Counted from the stretch's first letter, positions 43,046-53,229 are shown. The stretch is DNA of 64,000 nucleotides from Fulvimonas sp. R45 (GCF_030504985.1 NZ_JASERU010000007.1:1-64000), one strand, 5' to 3'. Made by a program: numbers and translations. The notes: generated by a model from the sequence alone, not told the origin.

Positions 43046-43303
43046 ATGATGGAAAGGCTGGACATCGACCAAATTGCCCTGCGACTTGCTTCGTTGGTAC
43101 CGCCAGGATTGGCAGACGCGCAAAAGGATCTGCGCGCCAATTTTCGTGATGTCCTGGCACAGGGATTGCGCCGCCTCGAACTGGTTACCCGCGAGGAATT
43201 CGAGGTCCAGAGCCAGCTGCTGGCGCGCACGCGTGCCCGGGTGGAGGAACTGGAACGACGCGTGGCCGAACTCGAGGCCATAGCGGCCGCCCGCGGGTCG
43301 TAA
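43046..43303 (+). CDS. ubiK: ubiquinone biosynthesis accessory factor UbiK (BMFP family)
   Basis: 85 residues, small helical protein forming trimers that support the UbiIJEFGHK complex. N-terminal DIDQIALRLASLVPPGLADA-QKDLRANFRDVLAQGL and a C-terminal coiled coil (QLLARTRARVEELERRVAEL). ATG at 43046 or 43049. The ubiJ and ubiB genes are elsewhere in the window. Followed by a strong terminator. Confidence 0.88.
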   Translation: MMERLDIDQIALRLASLVPPGLADAQKDLRANFRDVLAQGLRRLELVTREEFEVQSQLLARTRARVEELERRVAELEAIAAARGS

Positions 43304-43319
43304 GGCCAGTTCCCGGGAG

Positions 43320-43371
43320 CCGCCCCCGATCCGTCACCCTCACCCCGAGAGCGATCGGGGGCGGTTGTTTT
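43320..43371 (+). terminator. rho-independent terminator after ubiK
   Basis: A 12-bp perfect stem (CCGCCCCCGATC / GATCGGGGGCGG, 43320-43331 with 43353-43364) and TTGTTTT after it. Confidence 0.85.
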
Positions 43372-43444
43372 CCTCAGCAGTCCGATGGAGTCGCTCGATG
43401 GATACCATGATCGGCGACGCCTCCGGTATTGCCCCGCTCCCGGC

Positions 43445-44938
43445 ATGAGCCTTGCCGTCACCCTCAGCCGCGCCCAGGAGGGCGTGGCCGCGCCACAGGT
43501 CATGGTCGAGGTGCACCTGTCCGGCGGCCTGCCGGGCACCAACATTGTCGGCCTGCCCGAGGCGGCCGTGCGCGAGGCGCGCGACCGCGTGCGCGTGGCG
43601 ATCCAGAACACCGCGTTCGAATACCCCAACCGCAAGGTCACCGTGAACCTGGCGCCGGCCGAGCTGCCCAAGGACGGCGGCCGCTTCGACCTGGCCATCG
43701 CGCTGGGCATCCTGGCCGCCGGCCACCAGGTGCCGCGCGAGCGGCTGGACGACTGCGAATTCCTCGGCGAGCTGGCGCTGTCCGGCGACCTGCGCGGCGT
43801 GTCCGGCGTGCTGCCGGCGCTGCTGCGCGCGCGCGCGCGCCGGCGGCGGGTGGTGGTGCCGCGCGCCAACGCGGCCGAGGCCGCGCTGGTGTCCGATGCC
43901 GACGTGCGCGTGGCCGACACCCTGGCCGAGGTCTGCGGCTGGCTGCGCGGCGCACAGGATCTGGCCACGCCGGCCGCCGCCACCTCTGGCGACGCCGCCG
44001 GCGCCGGTCCCGACCTGATCGACGTGCGCGGCCAACTGCAGGCGCGGCGCGCGCTCGAGATCGCCGCCACCGGCGGCCACCACATGCTGATGTCCGGCCC
44101 GCCCGGCACCGGCAAGACCATGCTGGCCGAGCGCCTGCCCGGCATCCTGCCGCCGCTGAGCGAGCCGGAGGCGCTGGAGACCTGCGCCGTGCTGTCGGTG
44201 GCGGGGCAGGCGGTCGACCCGGCGCACTGGCGCCGGCGCCCGTTCCGCGCGCCGCACCACACCGCCTCGGCGGTGGCCCTGGTCGGCGGCGGTTCGCAGC
44301 CGCGACCGGGCGAAATCTCGCTCGCGCACAACGGCGTGCTGTTCCTGGACGAACTGCCGGAGTTCAGCCGGCACGTGCTGGACGTGCTGCGCGAGCCGCT
44401 GGAGTCCGGCAGCATCGTGATCTCGCGCGCGGCGCGGCAATGCACCTTCCCGGCCCAGTTCCAGCTGGTGGCGGCGATGAACCCGTGCCCCTGCGGCTAT
44501 GCCGGCGAACCGCGCTGCCGGTGCTCGCCGGACCAGCTCGCGCGCTACCGCGGGCGCATCTCCGGTCCACTGCTGGACCGCATCGACCTGTGCGTGGAAG
44601 TGCCGCGCGTGCCGCTGGCCGAACTGGGTGCCCCGCGCAGCGTCTACGACGAGGACTCGGCTACCGTGCGCGCCCGGGTGGTGCGGGCGCGTCAGCATGC
44701 GCTGATGCGCGCGGGCCGCCCGAACGCCGAGATCAGCACGCGCGAGCTGGAACGCGACTGCGCGCTGGGCCAGGCCGAACGGCGCTGGTTCGACGCCGCG
44801 CTGGAGCGCCTGGGCCTGTCCGCCCGCGCCTACCACCGCGTGCTGCGCGTGGCGCGCACCATCGCCGACCTCGATGGCGGCGCAGCCGTGCTGGACCGGG
44901 CACACCTGGCCGAGGCGCTGCAGTACCGCCGTTTCTGA
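43445..44938 (+). CDS. comM: YifB/ComM-family Mg-chelatase-like AAA+ ATPase
   Basis: 497 residues. N-terminal Lon-protease-like domain (VTLSRAQEGVAAPQVMVEVH, GLPGTNIVGLPEAAVREARD), then AAA+ with Walker A GPPGTGKTMLAERLPGILPP, Walker B VLFLDELPEF and a zinc-like NPCPCGYAGEPRCRC. ComM is a helicase aiding branch migration in natural transformation. Start 43445 (MSLAVTLSRA). Its stop codon forms the edge of MITE-like copy 3. Confidence 0.94.
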   Translation: MSLAVTLSRAQEGVAAPQVMVEVHLSGGLPGTNIVGLPEAAVREARDRVRVAIQNTAFEYPNRKVTVNLAPAELPKDGGRFDLAIALGILAAGHQVPRERLDDCEFLGELALSGDLRGVSGVLPALLRARARRRRVVVPRANAAEAALVSDADVRVADTLAEVCGWLRGAQDLATPAAATSGDAAGAGPDLIDVRGQLQARRALEIAATGGHHMLMSGPPGTGKTMLAERLPGILPPLSEPEALETCAVLSVAGQAVDPAHWRRRPFRAPHHTASAVALVGGGSQPRPGEISLAHNGVLFLDELPEFSRHVLDVLREPLESGSIVISRAARQCTFPAQFQLVAAMNPCPCGYAGEPRCRCSPDQLARYRGRISGPLLDRIDLCVEVPRVPLAELGAPRSVYDEDSATVRARVVRARQHALMRAGRPNAEISTRELERDCALGQAERRWFDAALERLGLSARAYHRVLRVARTIADLDGGAAVLDRAHLAEALQYRRF

Positions 44939-45226
44939 GAGCCTGTTCAAGATCTCCCCGTAGCTCGCGTTGCCTTGCCCTGGCCGCCCGGTGGGAGTGC
45001 GTGGCGCAGCGCCTGCCTGGCGGGCAGAGCCTGCCCCTGCGAAGGCAGGGGTCCAGTCGCGCGCTGCCGCATGGCGGCCAAGGCAAGGCAACCCGGAGGG
45101 CCGGGTCTGTTGGCCCACATTCCTGCATCATCGCTCCGTCGTGGACGTCCACTCCTTCGCTCTTCCTTGGTCTGCGCGCAAACAGCTCCCGGCGCGGGCC
45201 ACGGGGAGATCTTGAACAGGCTCTGA
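44935..45226 (+). repeat. MITE-like element, copy 3 (long form)
   Basis: 284-base body (44939-45222) with left end AGAGCCTGTTCAAGATCTCC and its exact complement at the right (GGAGATCTTGAACAGGCTCT). Flanking CTGA direct repeats at 44935-44938 and 45223-45226. The centre carries about 55 extra bases compared with copy 1, including the palindrome CCCCTGCGAAGGCAGGGG. The left CTGA contains the comM stop codon. Confidence 0.87.
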
Positions 45227-45266
45227 GCCCCGCGCAGGCCATGCCACATTATTGAACCGTGGAGTA

Positions 45267-45294
45267 TTGACAGCGGCGTCGCACCCGGTATTAT
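45267..45294 (+). promoter_or_regulatory. strong sigma-70-type promoter of the antiporter gene
   Basis: TTGACA (45267-45272), 16-base spacer, TATTAT (45289-45294). Predicted start of transcription is near 45301, leaving a leader of about 209 bases before the ATG at 45510. It lies 40 bases after MITE-like copy 3. Confidence 0.7.
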
Positions 45295-45333
45295 CTGCAC
45301 CGGCCAGTTCATTTTATGAACCCGCCCTGCCAC

Positions 45334-45436
45334 CCGGTATCGGATCCCCTCCCCCCCGTGTCGATACCGGACATGGCCCTGGAGCCGGCCATGTTCCTCG
45401 CGCCCCCCGCATGGCGCCGGAACATGGACCGGCTCC
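45334..45436 (+). ncRNA. structured 5' leader with two tandem hairpins, candidate cis-regulatory RNA
   Basis: Hairpin 1: CCGGTATCG (45334-45342) with CGATACCGG (45362-45370), a perfect 9-bp stem. Hairpin 2: GGAGCCGGCCATGTTCC (45381-45397) with GGAACATGGACCGGCTCC (45419-45436), 17 bp with one bulge and an inner GCGCC/GGCGC stem. Both lie between a strong promoter and the antiporter start. No known riboswitch class is recognised by eye. Confidence 0.5.
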
Positions 45437-45509
45437 CTCTTCGATGGCTGGACGCGCCGTGTCGCGCATGCTCCGATAGACCTCCGTCGGCCATCGACAA
45501 GGATCGCGC

Positions 45510-47309
45510 ATGACTCTGGAAACCGGCCTGGTGCTGACCGGCATGCTGGTGGTGGGCTTCCTGTGCCAGTGGCTGGCCTGGCGGGTGAAGCTGCCGGCGA
45601 TCCTGTTCCTGCTGCTGGCCGGCATCGTGCTGGGTCCGGTCACCGGCCTGCTGCGGCCGGACAAGCTGCTGGGCGATCTGCTGTTCCCGCTGGTCTCGCT
45701 GGCGGTGGCGGTGATCCTGTTCGAGGGCAGCCTCACGCTGCGCTTCCACGAGCTGCGCGGCATCGGCGGCGCGGTGCGCGGGCTGGTCAGCTACGGCGCC
45801 GTCGCGGCGCTGCTGCTGCTGGCGGCCTGCGCGCACTGGATCGCCGGGGTGCGCTGGGAGATCGCCTGGCTGTTCGGCGCGCTGACCTGCGTCACCGGCC
45901 CCACGGTGATCGCCCCGCTGCTGCGCACGCTGCGCCCGGCGGCGCGCATCGCCAACACGCTGCGCTGGGAAGGCATCGTGATCGATCCGCTGGGCGCGCT
46001 GTTCGCGGTGCTGATCTTCGAGGCGATCGTGTCGCGCCAACAGGGCCATACCATCGGCGTGTTCCTGGGCACGGTGGCCTGCGGCGCGCTGATCGGGGCG
46101 CTGGGCGCGCTGCTGCTGGGCTTCCTGCTGCGCCGCCAACTGGTGCCCGAGTACTTGCAGAACTACGCCACGCTGGCGGGGGTGCTGCTGGCGTTCGGCG
46201 CGTCGAACGCGCTGGCCCACGAGTCCGGCCTGCTCGCGGTGACGGTGATGGGCATCGCGCTGGGCAACATGCGCAGCGTGCACATCGACGACATCCTGGA
46301 TTTCAAGGAAAGCCTCACCACGCTGCTGGTGTCGCTGCTGTTCATCCTGCTGGCGGCGCGGCTGCACTGGCCGCTGCCCGACGGCATGCTGTGGGCCGGC
46401 ATCGCGGTGTTCCTCGCAGCGCAGTTCGTGGTGCGGCCGCTGACCGCGGTGCTGGCCACGATCGGCGGCGGGCTGAACTGGCGCGAGCGCGCGCTGATCG
46501 CCTGGGTGGCGCCGCGCGGCATCGTGGCGGCCTCGGTGTCGGCGCTGTTCGCGCTGCGCCTCGGCAAGCTGGGCGTGGAAGGCGCCGATGCGCTGGTGCC
46601 GCTGGTGTTCATCCTGATCATCGGCACGGTGGTGCTGCAAAGCGCCACCGCGCGGCCGCTGGCGAAGTGGCTGAAGGTGGCCGAGCCGGAGCCGCGCGGC
46701 GTGCTGATCTTCGGCTCCGACGCGGTGGCGCGCGCGGTGGGCCGCGCGCTGAAGGACGAGGGCGTTCGGGTGGTGCTGGCCGACGACGACTGGGACGGCA
46801 TCCGCCGTGCGCGCATGGAAGGGCTGGCCACTTTCTTCGGCAACCCGGCCTCGCCGCATGCGGAGCGCCACCTGGACCTGGCCGGCATCGGGCGTCTGCT
46901 GGCGATGTCCACCCACCGCGAGCGCAATACCCTGGCCTGTGTGCACTACCGGCAGGAGTTCGGCCGCGAGAAGGTGTACCGCCTGCGCAACCTCGCGCCG
47001 CAGGAGAGTACCGAGCGCGCCGCGCTGGCCGACAACCTGCTGGCGCCGCCGCTGTTCGACGAGGCGATGACCCACGCGCGCTTCGCCGAGCTACTGGCGC
47101 GAGGCTGGCGGATCAAGTCCACCCGGCTCAGCGCCACCTTCGACTGGCCGCACTTCGTGGAGCAGTACGGCTCGGACAGCGTGCTGCTGTTTGGCGTGGA
47201 GGAGAAGGGCGCGCTGCGGGTGGCCCTGGCCAAGCGCGAGCTGGAGCCGCGGCCGGGCTGGACGGTGATTGTGCTGGTGCCGCCGGCCCGCTCCGGCGGC
47301 CAGGCATGA
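45510..47309 (+). CDS. CPA1-type Na+/H+ (cation/proton) antiporter with TrkA-N domain
   Basis: 599 residues. Residues ~1-390 hold about twelve membrane helices, including the ion-binding region ALTCVTGPTVIAPLLRTLRP and NTLRWEGIVIDPLGALFAVL. The C-terminal ~200 residues are a Rossmann-like TrkA-N domain (RGVLIFGSDAVARAVGRALK, VVLADDDWDGIRRARM) that may sense nucleotides. Expels Na+ or K+ in exchange for protons. Its glutamate/aspartate pair WEGIVIDP is intact. AAGGAT precedes the ATG by seven bases. Expressed from a structured leader. Confidence 0.9.
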   Translation: MTLETGLVLTGMLVVGFLCQWLAWRVKLPAILFLLLAGIVLGPVTGLLRPDKLLGDLLFPLVSLAVAVILFEGSLTLRFHELRGIGGAVRGLVSYGAVAALLLLAACAHWIAGVRWEIAWLFGALTCVTGPTVIAPLLRTLRPAARIANTLRWEGIVIDPLGALFAVLIFEAIVSRQQGHTIGVFLGTVACGALIGALGALLLGFLLRRQLVPEYLQNYATLAGVLLAFGASNALAHESGLLAVTVMGIALGNMRSVHIDDILDFKESLTTLLVSLLFILLAARLHWPLPDGMLWAGIAVFLAAQFVVRPLTAVLATIGGGLNWRERALIAWVAPRGIVAASVSALFALRLGKLGVEGADALVPLVFILIIGTVVLQSATARPLAKWLKVAEPEPRGVLIFGSDAVARAVGRALKDEGVRVVLADDDWDGIRRARMEGLATFFGNPASPHAERHLDLAGIGRLLAMSTHRERNTLACVHYRQEFGREKVYRLRNLAPQESTERAALADNLLAPPLFDEAMTHARFAELLARGWRIKSTRLSATFDWPHFVEQYGSDSVLLFGVEEKGALRVALAKRELEPRPGWTVIVLVPPARSGGQA

Positions 47310-47337
47310 CCCCTCCCCCTGCGCGCAGGGGGAGGGG
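47310..47337 (+). terminator. perfect GC palindrome between convergent genes
   Basis: CCCCTCCCCCTGCG / CGCAGGGGGAGGGG, 14+14 bases with no loop, in the 34-base gap between the antiporter and aceA stops. A possible bidirectional terminator, though it lacks a T tract. Confidence 0.5.
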
Positions 47338-47343
47338 CAGTGG

Positions 47344-48639
<1,296 letters not shown>

Positions 48640-48660
48640 GGCATGGCTCCGTGGTTTCGA

Positions 48661-48775
48661 GCCCCTTTCCCGCTTGCGGGAAAGGGGTTGGGGAGAGGGC
48701 GCGGTTCAAGCGAAATGCTCGGTGCTGGCCGAACCCTCATCCGCCCTTCGGGCACCTTCCCCGGAGGGGAAGGAA
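48661..48775 (+). repeat. pair of REP-like units in the aceB-aceA gap
   Basis: CCCCTTTCCCGCTTGCGGGA-AAGGGG with GGGGAGAGGG at 48661-48702, and an oppositely oriented unit CCTTCCCCGGAGGGGAAGG with CCCTCATCC at 48737-48775. Together they fill the 141-base gap and could attenuate aceA relative to aceB. Confidence 0.75.
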
Positions 48776-48780
48776 TGGCG

Positions 48781-50418
48781 TCAAAGCCGGTCGTAGGCCG
48801 GCAGGGTGAGGAAATCGCCGAGCGTGTCGGCGTGGGTCAGCGTGGCGAGCAGTTTGGCGGCCTCGTCCACGCGGCCGGCGCCGGGCACGTCGCTGTCGCG
48901 CAGGCGATGGACGTGCGCGGCCAGCGTCTGGTCGAACAGCGCGAAGTCGATCGGCGCGCCGTCGGAGAAGGCCAGCCCGCCCCCGGCCGGCGCCCCGCCG
49001 GCCGAAGCGTCGGCGTGGTGCAGCCATTGCCACAACTGTGCGCGGGCGATCTCGGCGGTGGCGGCGTCCTCCATCAGGTGGTGGATCGGCACGCAGCCCA
49101 GCCCGTCCAGCCACGCGGCGGTGTAGCGCAGCGCCACCTCCACGTTGTTGTCGAAGCCGGCGCGGGTGATGGTGCCGGCGCAGGGCGCCAGCAACTGCTC
49201 GCGGGTGACGCGCACGTCCTCGCGTTCCACGTCGCGCTGGTTGGGCTCGGGCATGTATTCGTCGAAGACGGCCCGCGCCACCGGCACCAGCGCGGGGTGC
49301 GCCACCCAGGTGCCGTCGTGGCCGGCCTTCACCTCGCGCAGCTTGTCGGCGCGCACCTTGGCCAGCGCGGCTTCGTTGGCGGCCTCGTCGCCCTTGATCG
49401 GGATCTGCGCCGCCATGCCGCCCATGGCGAAGGCGCCGCGCTTGTGGCAGGTCTGGATCAGCAGTTCCGAATAGGCCTTCAGGAACGGCACCGTCATCTG
49501 CACCTGGCCGCGCTCGGGCAGCAGGCGGTCGCGGTGGCCGCGCAGGGTCTTGAGGTAGGAGAAGATGTAGTCCCAGCGCCCGCAGTTGAGGCCGACCGCG
49601 CGCCCGCGCAGCGCGTGCAGGATCTCGTCCATCTGGAACGCGGCGGGCAGGGTCTCGATCAGCACGGTGGCCTTCATGCAGCCGGTGGGCAGGCCGAGTT
49701 CGTCCTCGGCGAAGGCCATCGCCTCGTCCCAAAGCGCGGCTTCCTCCATCGCCTCCAGCTTGGGCAGGTAGAAGTAGGGGCCGCGGTCGCGCGCGTGCAG
49801 GGCGCGGGCGTTGTGGAACGCGAACAGGCCGAAGTCCACCAGCGCGCCGGCCATGGTCTCGCCGTCGACGGCGAGGTGACGCTCGGGCAGGTGCCAGCCG
49901 CGCGGACGCACCACCAGCACCGCCGGGTCCGGGTTCACGCGGTAGTGCCTGCCCTCGGGCGAGGTGTATGCCAGCGTGCCGGCCACCGCGTCGCGCAGGT
50001 TCACCTGGCCGTCCATCTGGTTGGCGAAGCTGGGCGCCGAGGAATCCTCGAAGTCGGCCATGAACACCTTGGCGCCGGAGTTCAGCGCATTGATGACCAT
50101 CTTGCGCTCGACCGGGCCGGTGATCTCCACGCGCCGGTCCCGCAGCGCGGGCGGGATCGGCGCCACCGTCCACTCGCAATCGCGGATCGCGGCGGTGTCG
50201 GCGCGGAAATCCGGCAGTTCGCCGGCGTCCCAGCGGGCCTGGCGCTCGCGGCGGGCGGCCAGCAGTTCGCGCCGGCGGGCGTCGAAGCGGCGGTGCAGGC
50301 GACCGAGGAAGGCCAGCGCCGCGGGAGTGAGGATGTCCCCGTAGCCGCGGGCGCCGGCGTCCAGCCGGGCGGTGGCGGGGGCGAGTCGTTCCTGGGGCAC
50401 GGCCATGGGCTTCTCCAC
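48781..50418 (-). CDS. aceB: malate synthase A
   Basis: Condenses glyoxylate with acetyl-CoA. 545 residues, malate synthase A size. RKMVINALNSGAKVFMADFE-DSSAP, LPKLEAMEEAALWDEAMAF, GLNCGRWDYIFSYLKTL with the catalytic Asp/Glu neighbourhood, and GMAAQIPIKGDEAANEAAL are typical. The start is MEKPMAVPQE at 50418 or the internal MAVPQE at 50406. It is divergent from a LysR gene, which may control it. Confidence 0.96.
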   Translation of the reverse strand: MEKPMAVPQERLAPATARLDAGARGYGDILTPAALAFLGRLHRRFDARRRELLAARRERQARWDAGELPDFRADTAAIRDCEWTVAPIPPALRDRRVEITGPVERKMVINALNSGAKVFMADFEDSSAPSFANQMDGQVNLRDAVAGTLAYTSPEGRHYRVNPDPAVLVVRPRGWHLPERHLAVDGETMAGALVDFGLFAFHNARALHARDRGPYFYLPKLEAMEEAALWDEAMAFAEDELGLPTGCMKATVLIETLPAAFQMDEILHALRGRAVGLNCGRWDYIFSYLKTLRGHRDRLLPERGQVQMTVPFLKAYSELLIQTCHKRGAFAMGGMAAQIPIKGDEAANEAALAKVRADKLREVKAGHDGTWVAHPALVPVARAVFDEYMPEPNQRDVEREDVRVTREQLLAPCAGTITRAGFDNNVEVALRYTAAWLDGLGCVPIHHLMEDAATAEIARAQLWQWLHHADASAGGAPAGGGLAFSDGAPIDFALFDQTLAAHVHRLRDSDVPGAGRVDEAAKLLATLTHADTLGDFLTLPAYDRL

Positions 50419-50491
50419 TGCGGGTGTGGCTCGAAGCTAGGACGTCGGGACAGGATTTGACAAAGAGAATATTTCAATTCATGGCATTGAC

Positions 50492-50511
50492 ATTGCAAAT
50501 GCAGATTGCAA
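50492..50511 (+). promoter_or_regulatory. direct repeat in the aceB-lysR divergent region
   Basis: ATTGCAA at 50492-50498 and 50505-50511, 13 bases apart, within an AT-rich stretch of the 110-base intergenic region. It could be a regulator binding site for the LysR protein. No proof from sequence alone. Confidence 0.35.
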
Positions 50512-50528
50512 GTTGTTGAATAAAAGCG

Positions 50529-51569
50529 ATGAAAAGGCTGCCCGAGACGCCGAACAAGCCGAGGAAGCCGCCCCGCGAGGCGGCGAAAAAGCGTGGCCGG
50601 CCGGAGGCCTCCCCGGACTCCGGCAGCCGCTTCTACTACAAGGGCAACCGCCACAAGCAGCTGCGCGCCTTCGTCGCCACGGTGAAGCTGGGCACGCTGA
50701 GCCGCGCCGCCGAGGCGCTGTACCTGTCCCAGCCCACGGTCAGCCTGCAGCTGCAGGCGCTGGAGCGGGAACTGGGCGCCGTCCTGCTGGAGCGTCGGCG
50801 CCGGCGCGTCAATCTCACCGACGCGGGCGAGGCGCTGTACGAGCTGGCGCGCCCGCTGGTGGAGGGCTGGGACAACCTCGACCGCGACTTCCAGGCCCGC
50901 GCCAGGGGCCTGCAGGCCGGCAAGCTGGTCATCGCCGCGGGCACCTCCACCATCCAGTACCTGCTGCCGGAGCTGGTGCGCCGCTACCGCGAGCGCTTCC
51001 CCGCCGTGCAACTGCAGCTGGCCAACGTCACCGGCAAGGACGGCCTGGCGATGCTGCGCGAGGACAAGGCCGACTTCGCCGTCGGCTCGATGCTGGACGT
51101 GCCCAACGACATCGCCTGGGCGCCGGTGCGCCAGTACGATCCCATGCTGATCGCGCCGCTGGATCATCCGCTGGCGGGGAAGGAATCGGTGGCGCTGCGC
51201 GACCTGTCGCCCTACGGCCTGATCCTGCCGCCGCAGCGGCTGTCCACCTACCGGCTGGTGGACCTGGTGTTCCAGCAGAACCAGGTGCCGTACCAGGTGG
51301 CGATCGAGGTGGGCGGCTGGGACGTGATCAAGGAATACGTGGCGATGGGCCTGGGGATATCCATCGTCACCGGCATCTGCATCACCGGGGCCGACCGGGC
51401 GCGGCTGGCCGTGCACAACATGAAGCAGTACTTCCCGCAGCGCAGCTACGGCGTGGTGATGCGCAAGGGCAAGTTCCTCAGCGCCGAGGCGCGCGCCTTC
51501 ATCGACCTGATCCGGCCGGGGCTGTTGACCCATCGCGACTACGACGAGCCGGGGCACTCCGGGCGGTAG
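50529..51569 (+). CDS. LysR-family transcriptional regulator (CysB-like), divergent from aceB
   Basis: 346 residues. A basic N-terminal extension of ~38 residues (KRLPETPNKPRKPPREAAKK) precedes the HTH (LRAFVATVKLGTLSRAAEAL-YLSQPTVSLQLQALERELG). The effector domain includes AAGTSTIQYLLPELVRRYRE and SIVTGICITGADRARL. CysB-like use of a T-rich effector loop is suggested. Likely regulates aceBA, which is divergent. The N-terminal extension is unusual for LysR proteins; start 50529 lacks a strong ribosome site, so an internal start is possible. Confidence 0.85.
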   Translation: MKRLPETPNKPRKPPREAAKKRGRPEASPDSGSRFYYKGNRHKQLRAFVATVKLGTLSRAAEALYLSQPTVSLQLQALERELGAVLLERRRRRVNLTDAGEALYELARPLVEGWDNLDRDFQARARGLQAGKLVIAAGTSTIQYLLPELVRRYRERFPAVQLQLANVTGKDGLAMLREDKADFAVGSMLDVPNDIAWAPVRQYDPMLIAPLDHPLAGKESVALRDLSPYGLILPPQRLSTYRLVDLVFQQNQVPYQVAIEVGGWDVIKEYVAMGLGISIVTGICITGADRARLAVHNMKQYFPQRSYGVVMRKGKFLSAEARAFIDLIRPGLLTHRDYDEPGHSGR

Positions 51570-51580
51570 GCCGGTGCCAA

Positions 51581-52210
51581 TCAGCCGCGCGGCTGCAAGG
51601 CCAGGCGCAGCCCGAACGCCAGCAGCACGCCGCCGCACACCCGGTCCATCCACGTGCCGATCCGCGGCCGCCGTTGCAGCAGGCGATGGATGCGGCTGCC
51701 GGCCATGGCCAGCACCAGCGACCAGGTGAGGCCGGTGGCGATGAAGCTCAGCCCCAGCAGCAACAGGCCGAGCTGCGGATGGGCGGCATGCGGGACGATG
51801 AACTGCGGCAGGAAGGCCAGGTAGAACAGCGCCACCTTGGGGTTCAGCACGTTGGTGAGCATGCCCTGGCGGAAGGCGGCGGCGAAGCCGCGGCCGCGCG
51901 TCTCGGTGGGCGCGCGCACCGCTTGCCGCGCGAGCAGCATGCGCAGGCCGATCCACACCAGGTAGGCCGCGCCCAGGTACTTCAGCACCGAGAACGCCAG
52001 CGCCGAGGTCATCAGGATCGCCGACAGCCCCAGCACCGCGGCCAGCGTGTGCACCACGCAGCCGGCGTTGATGCCCAGCGCGGCGCCCAGGCCCACGGCG
52101 TGTCCCTCGCGCCCGCTGCGCGCAAGGATGTAGAACGTGTCCAGCCCGGGCGTGAGGTTGAGCGCGATGCAGGCGAGCAGGAAGGCGTCGTAGTGCTGGA
52201 TGCCGGTCAT
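51581..52210 (-). CDS. LysE/RhtB-family amino-acid exporter
   Basis: 209 residues with about six helices. The family start DAFLLACIALNLTPGLDTFYIL holds the LNLTPGPD-type motif, here LTPGLD. GAALGINAGCVVHTLAAVLG, then GMLTNVLNPKVALFYLAFLP. Exports amino acids or derivatives. Three bases from the acyltransferase stop downstream. Confidence 0.88.
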   Translation of the reverse strand: MTGIQHYDAFLLACIALNLTPGLDTFYILARSGREGHAVGLGAALGINAGCVVHTLAAVLGLSAILMTSALAFSVLKYLGAAYLVWIGLRMLLARQAVRAPTETRGRGFAAAFRQGMLTNVLNPKVALFYLAFLPQFIVPHAAHPQLGLLLLGLSFIATGLTWSLVLAMAGSRIHRLLQRRPRIGTWMDRVCGGVLLAFGLRLALQPRG

Positions 52211-52213
52211 GGG

Positions 52214-52810
52214 TCACAGGCCGTGGTATTTGCCCTGGAACGGTGCGTAGAACGCGCGCAGCCGTGCGGTGTCGGCGGCCATGTCGCCGGTGGTGTCCAG
52301 CGGCGGGCCGAGGTGGATGGTCTTGTCCGGGTAGTGGAAGGCGACCGGGAACACCGGCACGCCGGCGTCGCGGGCGATGCGCCAGAAACCGCTCTTCCAT
52401 TGCGGCACGTGGCGGCGCGTGCCTTCCGGCGCGATGCCCAGCCACAACGCCTGCTGGCGGCGAAAGCGTTCGGTCATCTGTTCCACCACGCCCATCGCCG
52501 CGCCGCGGTCGATGGGAATGCCGCCGAGCTTGCGCAGCAGCGCGCCCAGCGGGCCGCGGAACAGCTCGCGCTTGGCCATGAAGTTCACGTCGGCGCCGAT
52601 CGCGGCCTTCATCAGCAGGCCCCAGACGCCGTCCCACCACGAGGAGTGCGGCACCGCGATCAGCACCAGCTTCGGCGTGTCGGGGAATTCGCCGACCAGG
52701 CTCCAGCCGCACAGGTGCAACACGCCGCGGCACAGCCGGCGGCGCCAGTTGTCGCGCAGCCGCGGCATGCGCGGAGGCAGTTGCGCGGGCGTCGGGACGC
52801 CGCCCTTCAT
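52214..52810 (-). CDS. 1-acylglycerol-3-phosphate acyltransferase family protein
   Basis: 198 residues, PlsC fold with H-X4-D in AVPHSSWWDG and IAPEGTRR. NFMAKRELFRGPLGALLRKL-GGIPIDRG is typical of the small acyltransferases. Third PlsC-type protein in the window. The start overlaps the arfB stop (ATGA) by four bases, so translation is coupled. Confidence 0.85.
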   Translation of the reverse strand: MKGGVPTPAQLPPRMPRLRDNWRRRLCRGVLHLCGWSLVGEFPDTPKLVLIAVPHSSWWDGVWGLLMKAAIGADVNFMAKRELFRGPLGALLRKLGGIPIDRGAAMGVVEQMTERFRRQQALWLGIAPEGTRRHVPQWKSGFWRIARDAGVPVFPVAFHYPDKTIHLGPPLDTTGDMAADTARLRAFYAPFQGKYHGL

Positions 52811-53229
52811 TCCAGTCCCGGCTTCGTCGAGCGCAATTGCTTCAGCTTGCCGCGCTGCTGCTTGCCGGCGAGGCGGCGTTCCTTCGAGGCGCGGGTGGGC
52901 TTCGTCGCCACGCGCTGCTTCGGCGGCACCAGCACGGCGCGGACGATTTCCACCAGTCGCGCGCGTGCGTCCTCGCGGTTGCGGCCCTGGTCGCGGAAGC
53001 GGCGGGCCTGGATCACCAGCACGCCGTCGTCGGTGAGGCGGCGGTCGCGCCGCGCCAGCAGCCGTTCGCGCACCGCGTCCGGCAACGAAGGCGAGCGCGC
53101 CACGTCGAAGCGCAGTTCCACCGCGCTCTCGGTGCGGTTGACGTGCTGGCCGCCGGGGCCGTCGGCGCGCAGGAAGCGCACGACCAGCTCGGACTCGGGC
53201 AGGGAGAGGGTGCGGCTGATGCTCAGCAT
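52807..53229 (-). CDS. arfB: ribosome rescue hydrolase ArfB (YaeJ)
   Basis: 140 residues. Class-I-release-factor-like GGQ motif at 26-28 (ADGPGGQHVNRTESAVELRF) and a basic C-terminal tail (KERRLAGKQQRGKLKQLRST) that enters the mRNA channel. Hydrolyses peptidyl-tRNA on stalled ribosomes. Overlaps the following acyltransferase gene. Confidence 0.93.
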   Translation of the reverse strand: MLSISRTLSLPESELVVRFLRADGPGGQHVNRTESAVELRFDVARSPSLPDAVRERLLARRDRRLTDDGVLVIQARRFRDQGRNREDARARLVEIVRAVLVPPKQRVATKPTRASKERRLAGKQQRGKLKQLRSTKPGLE

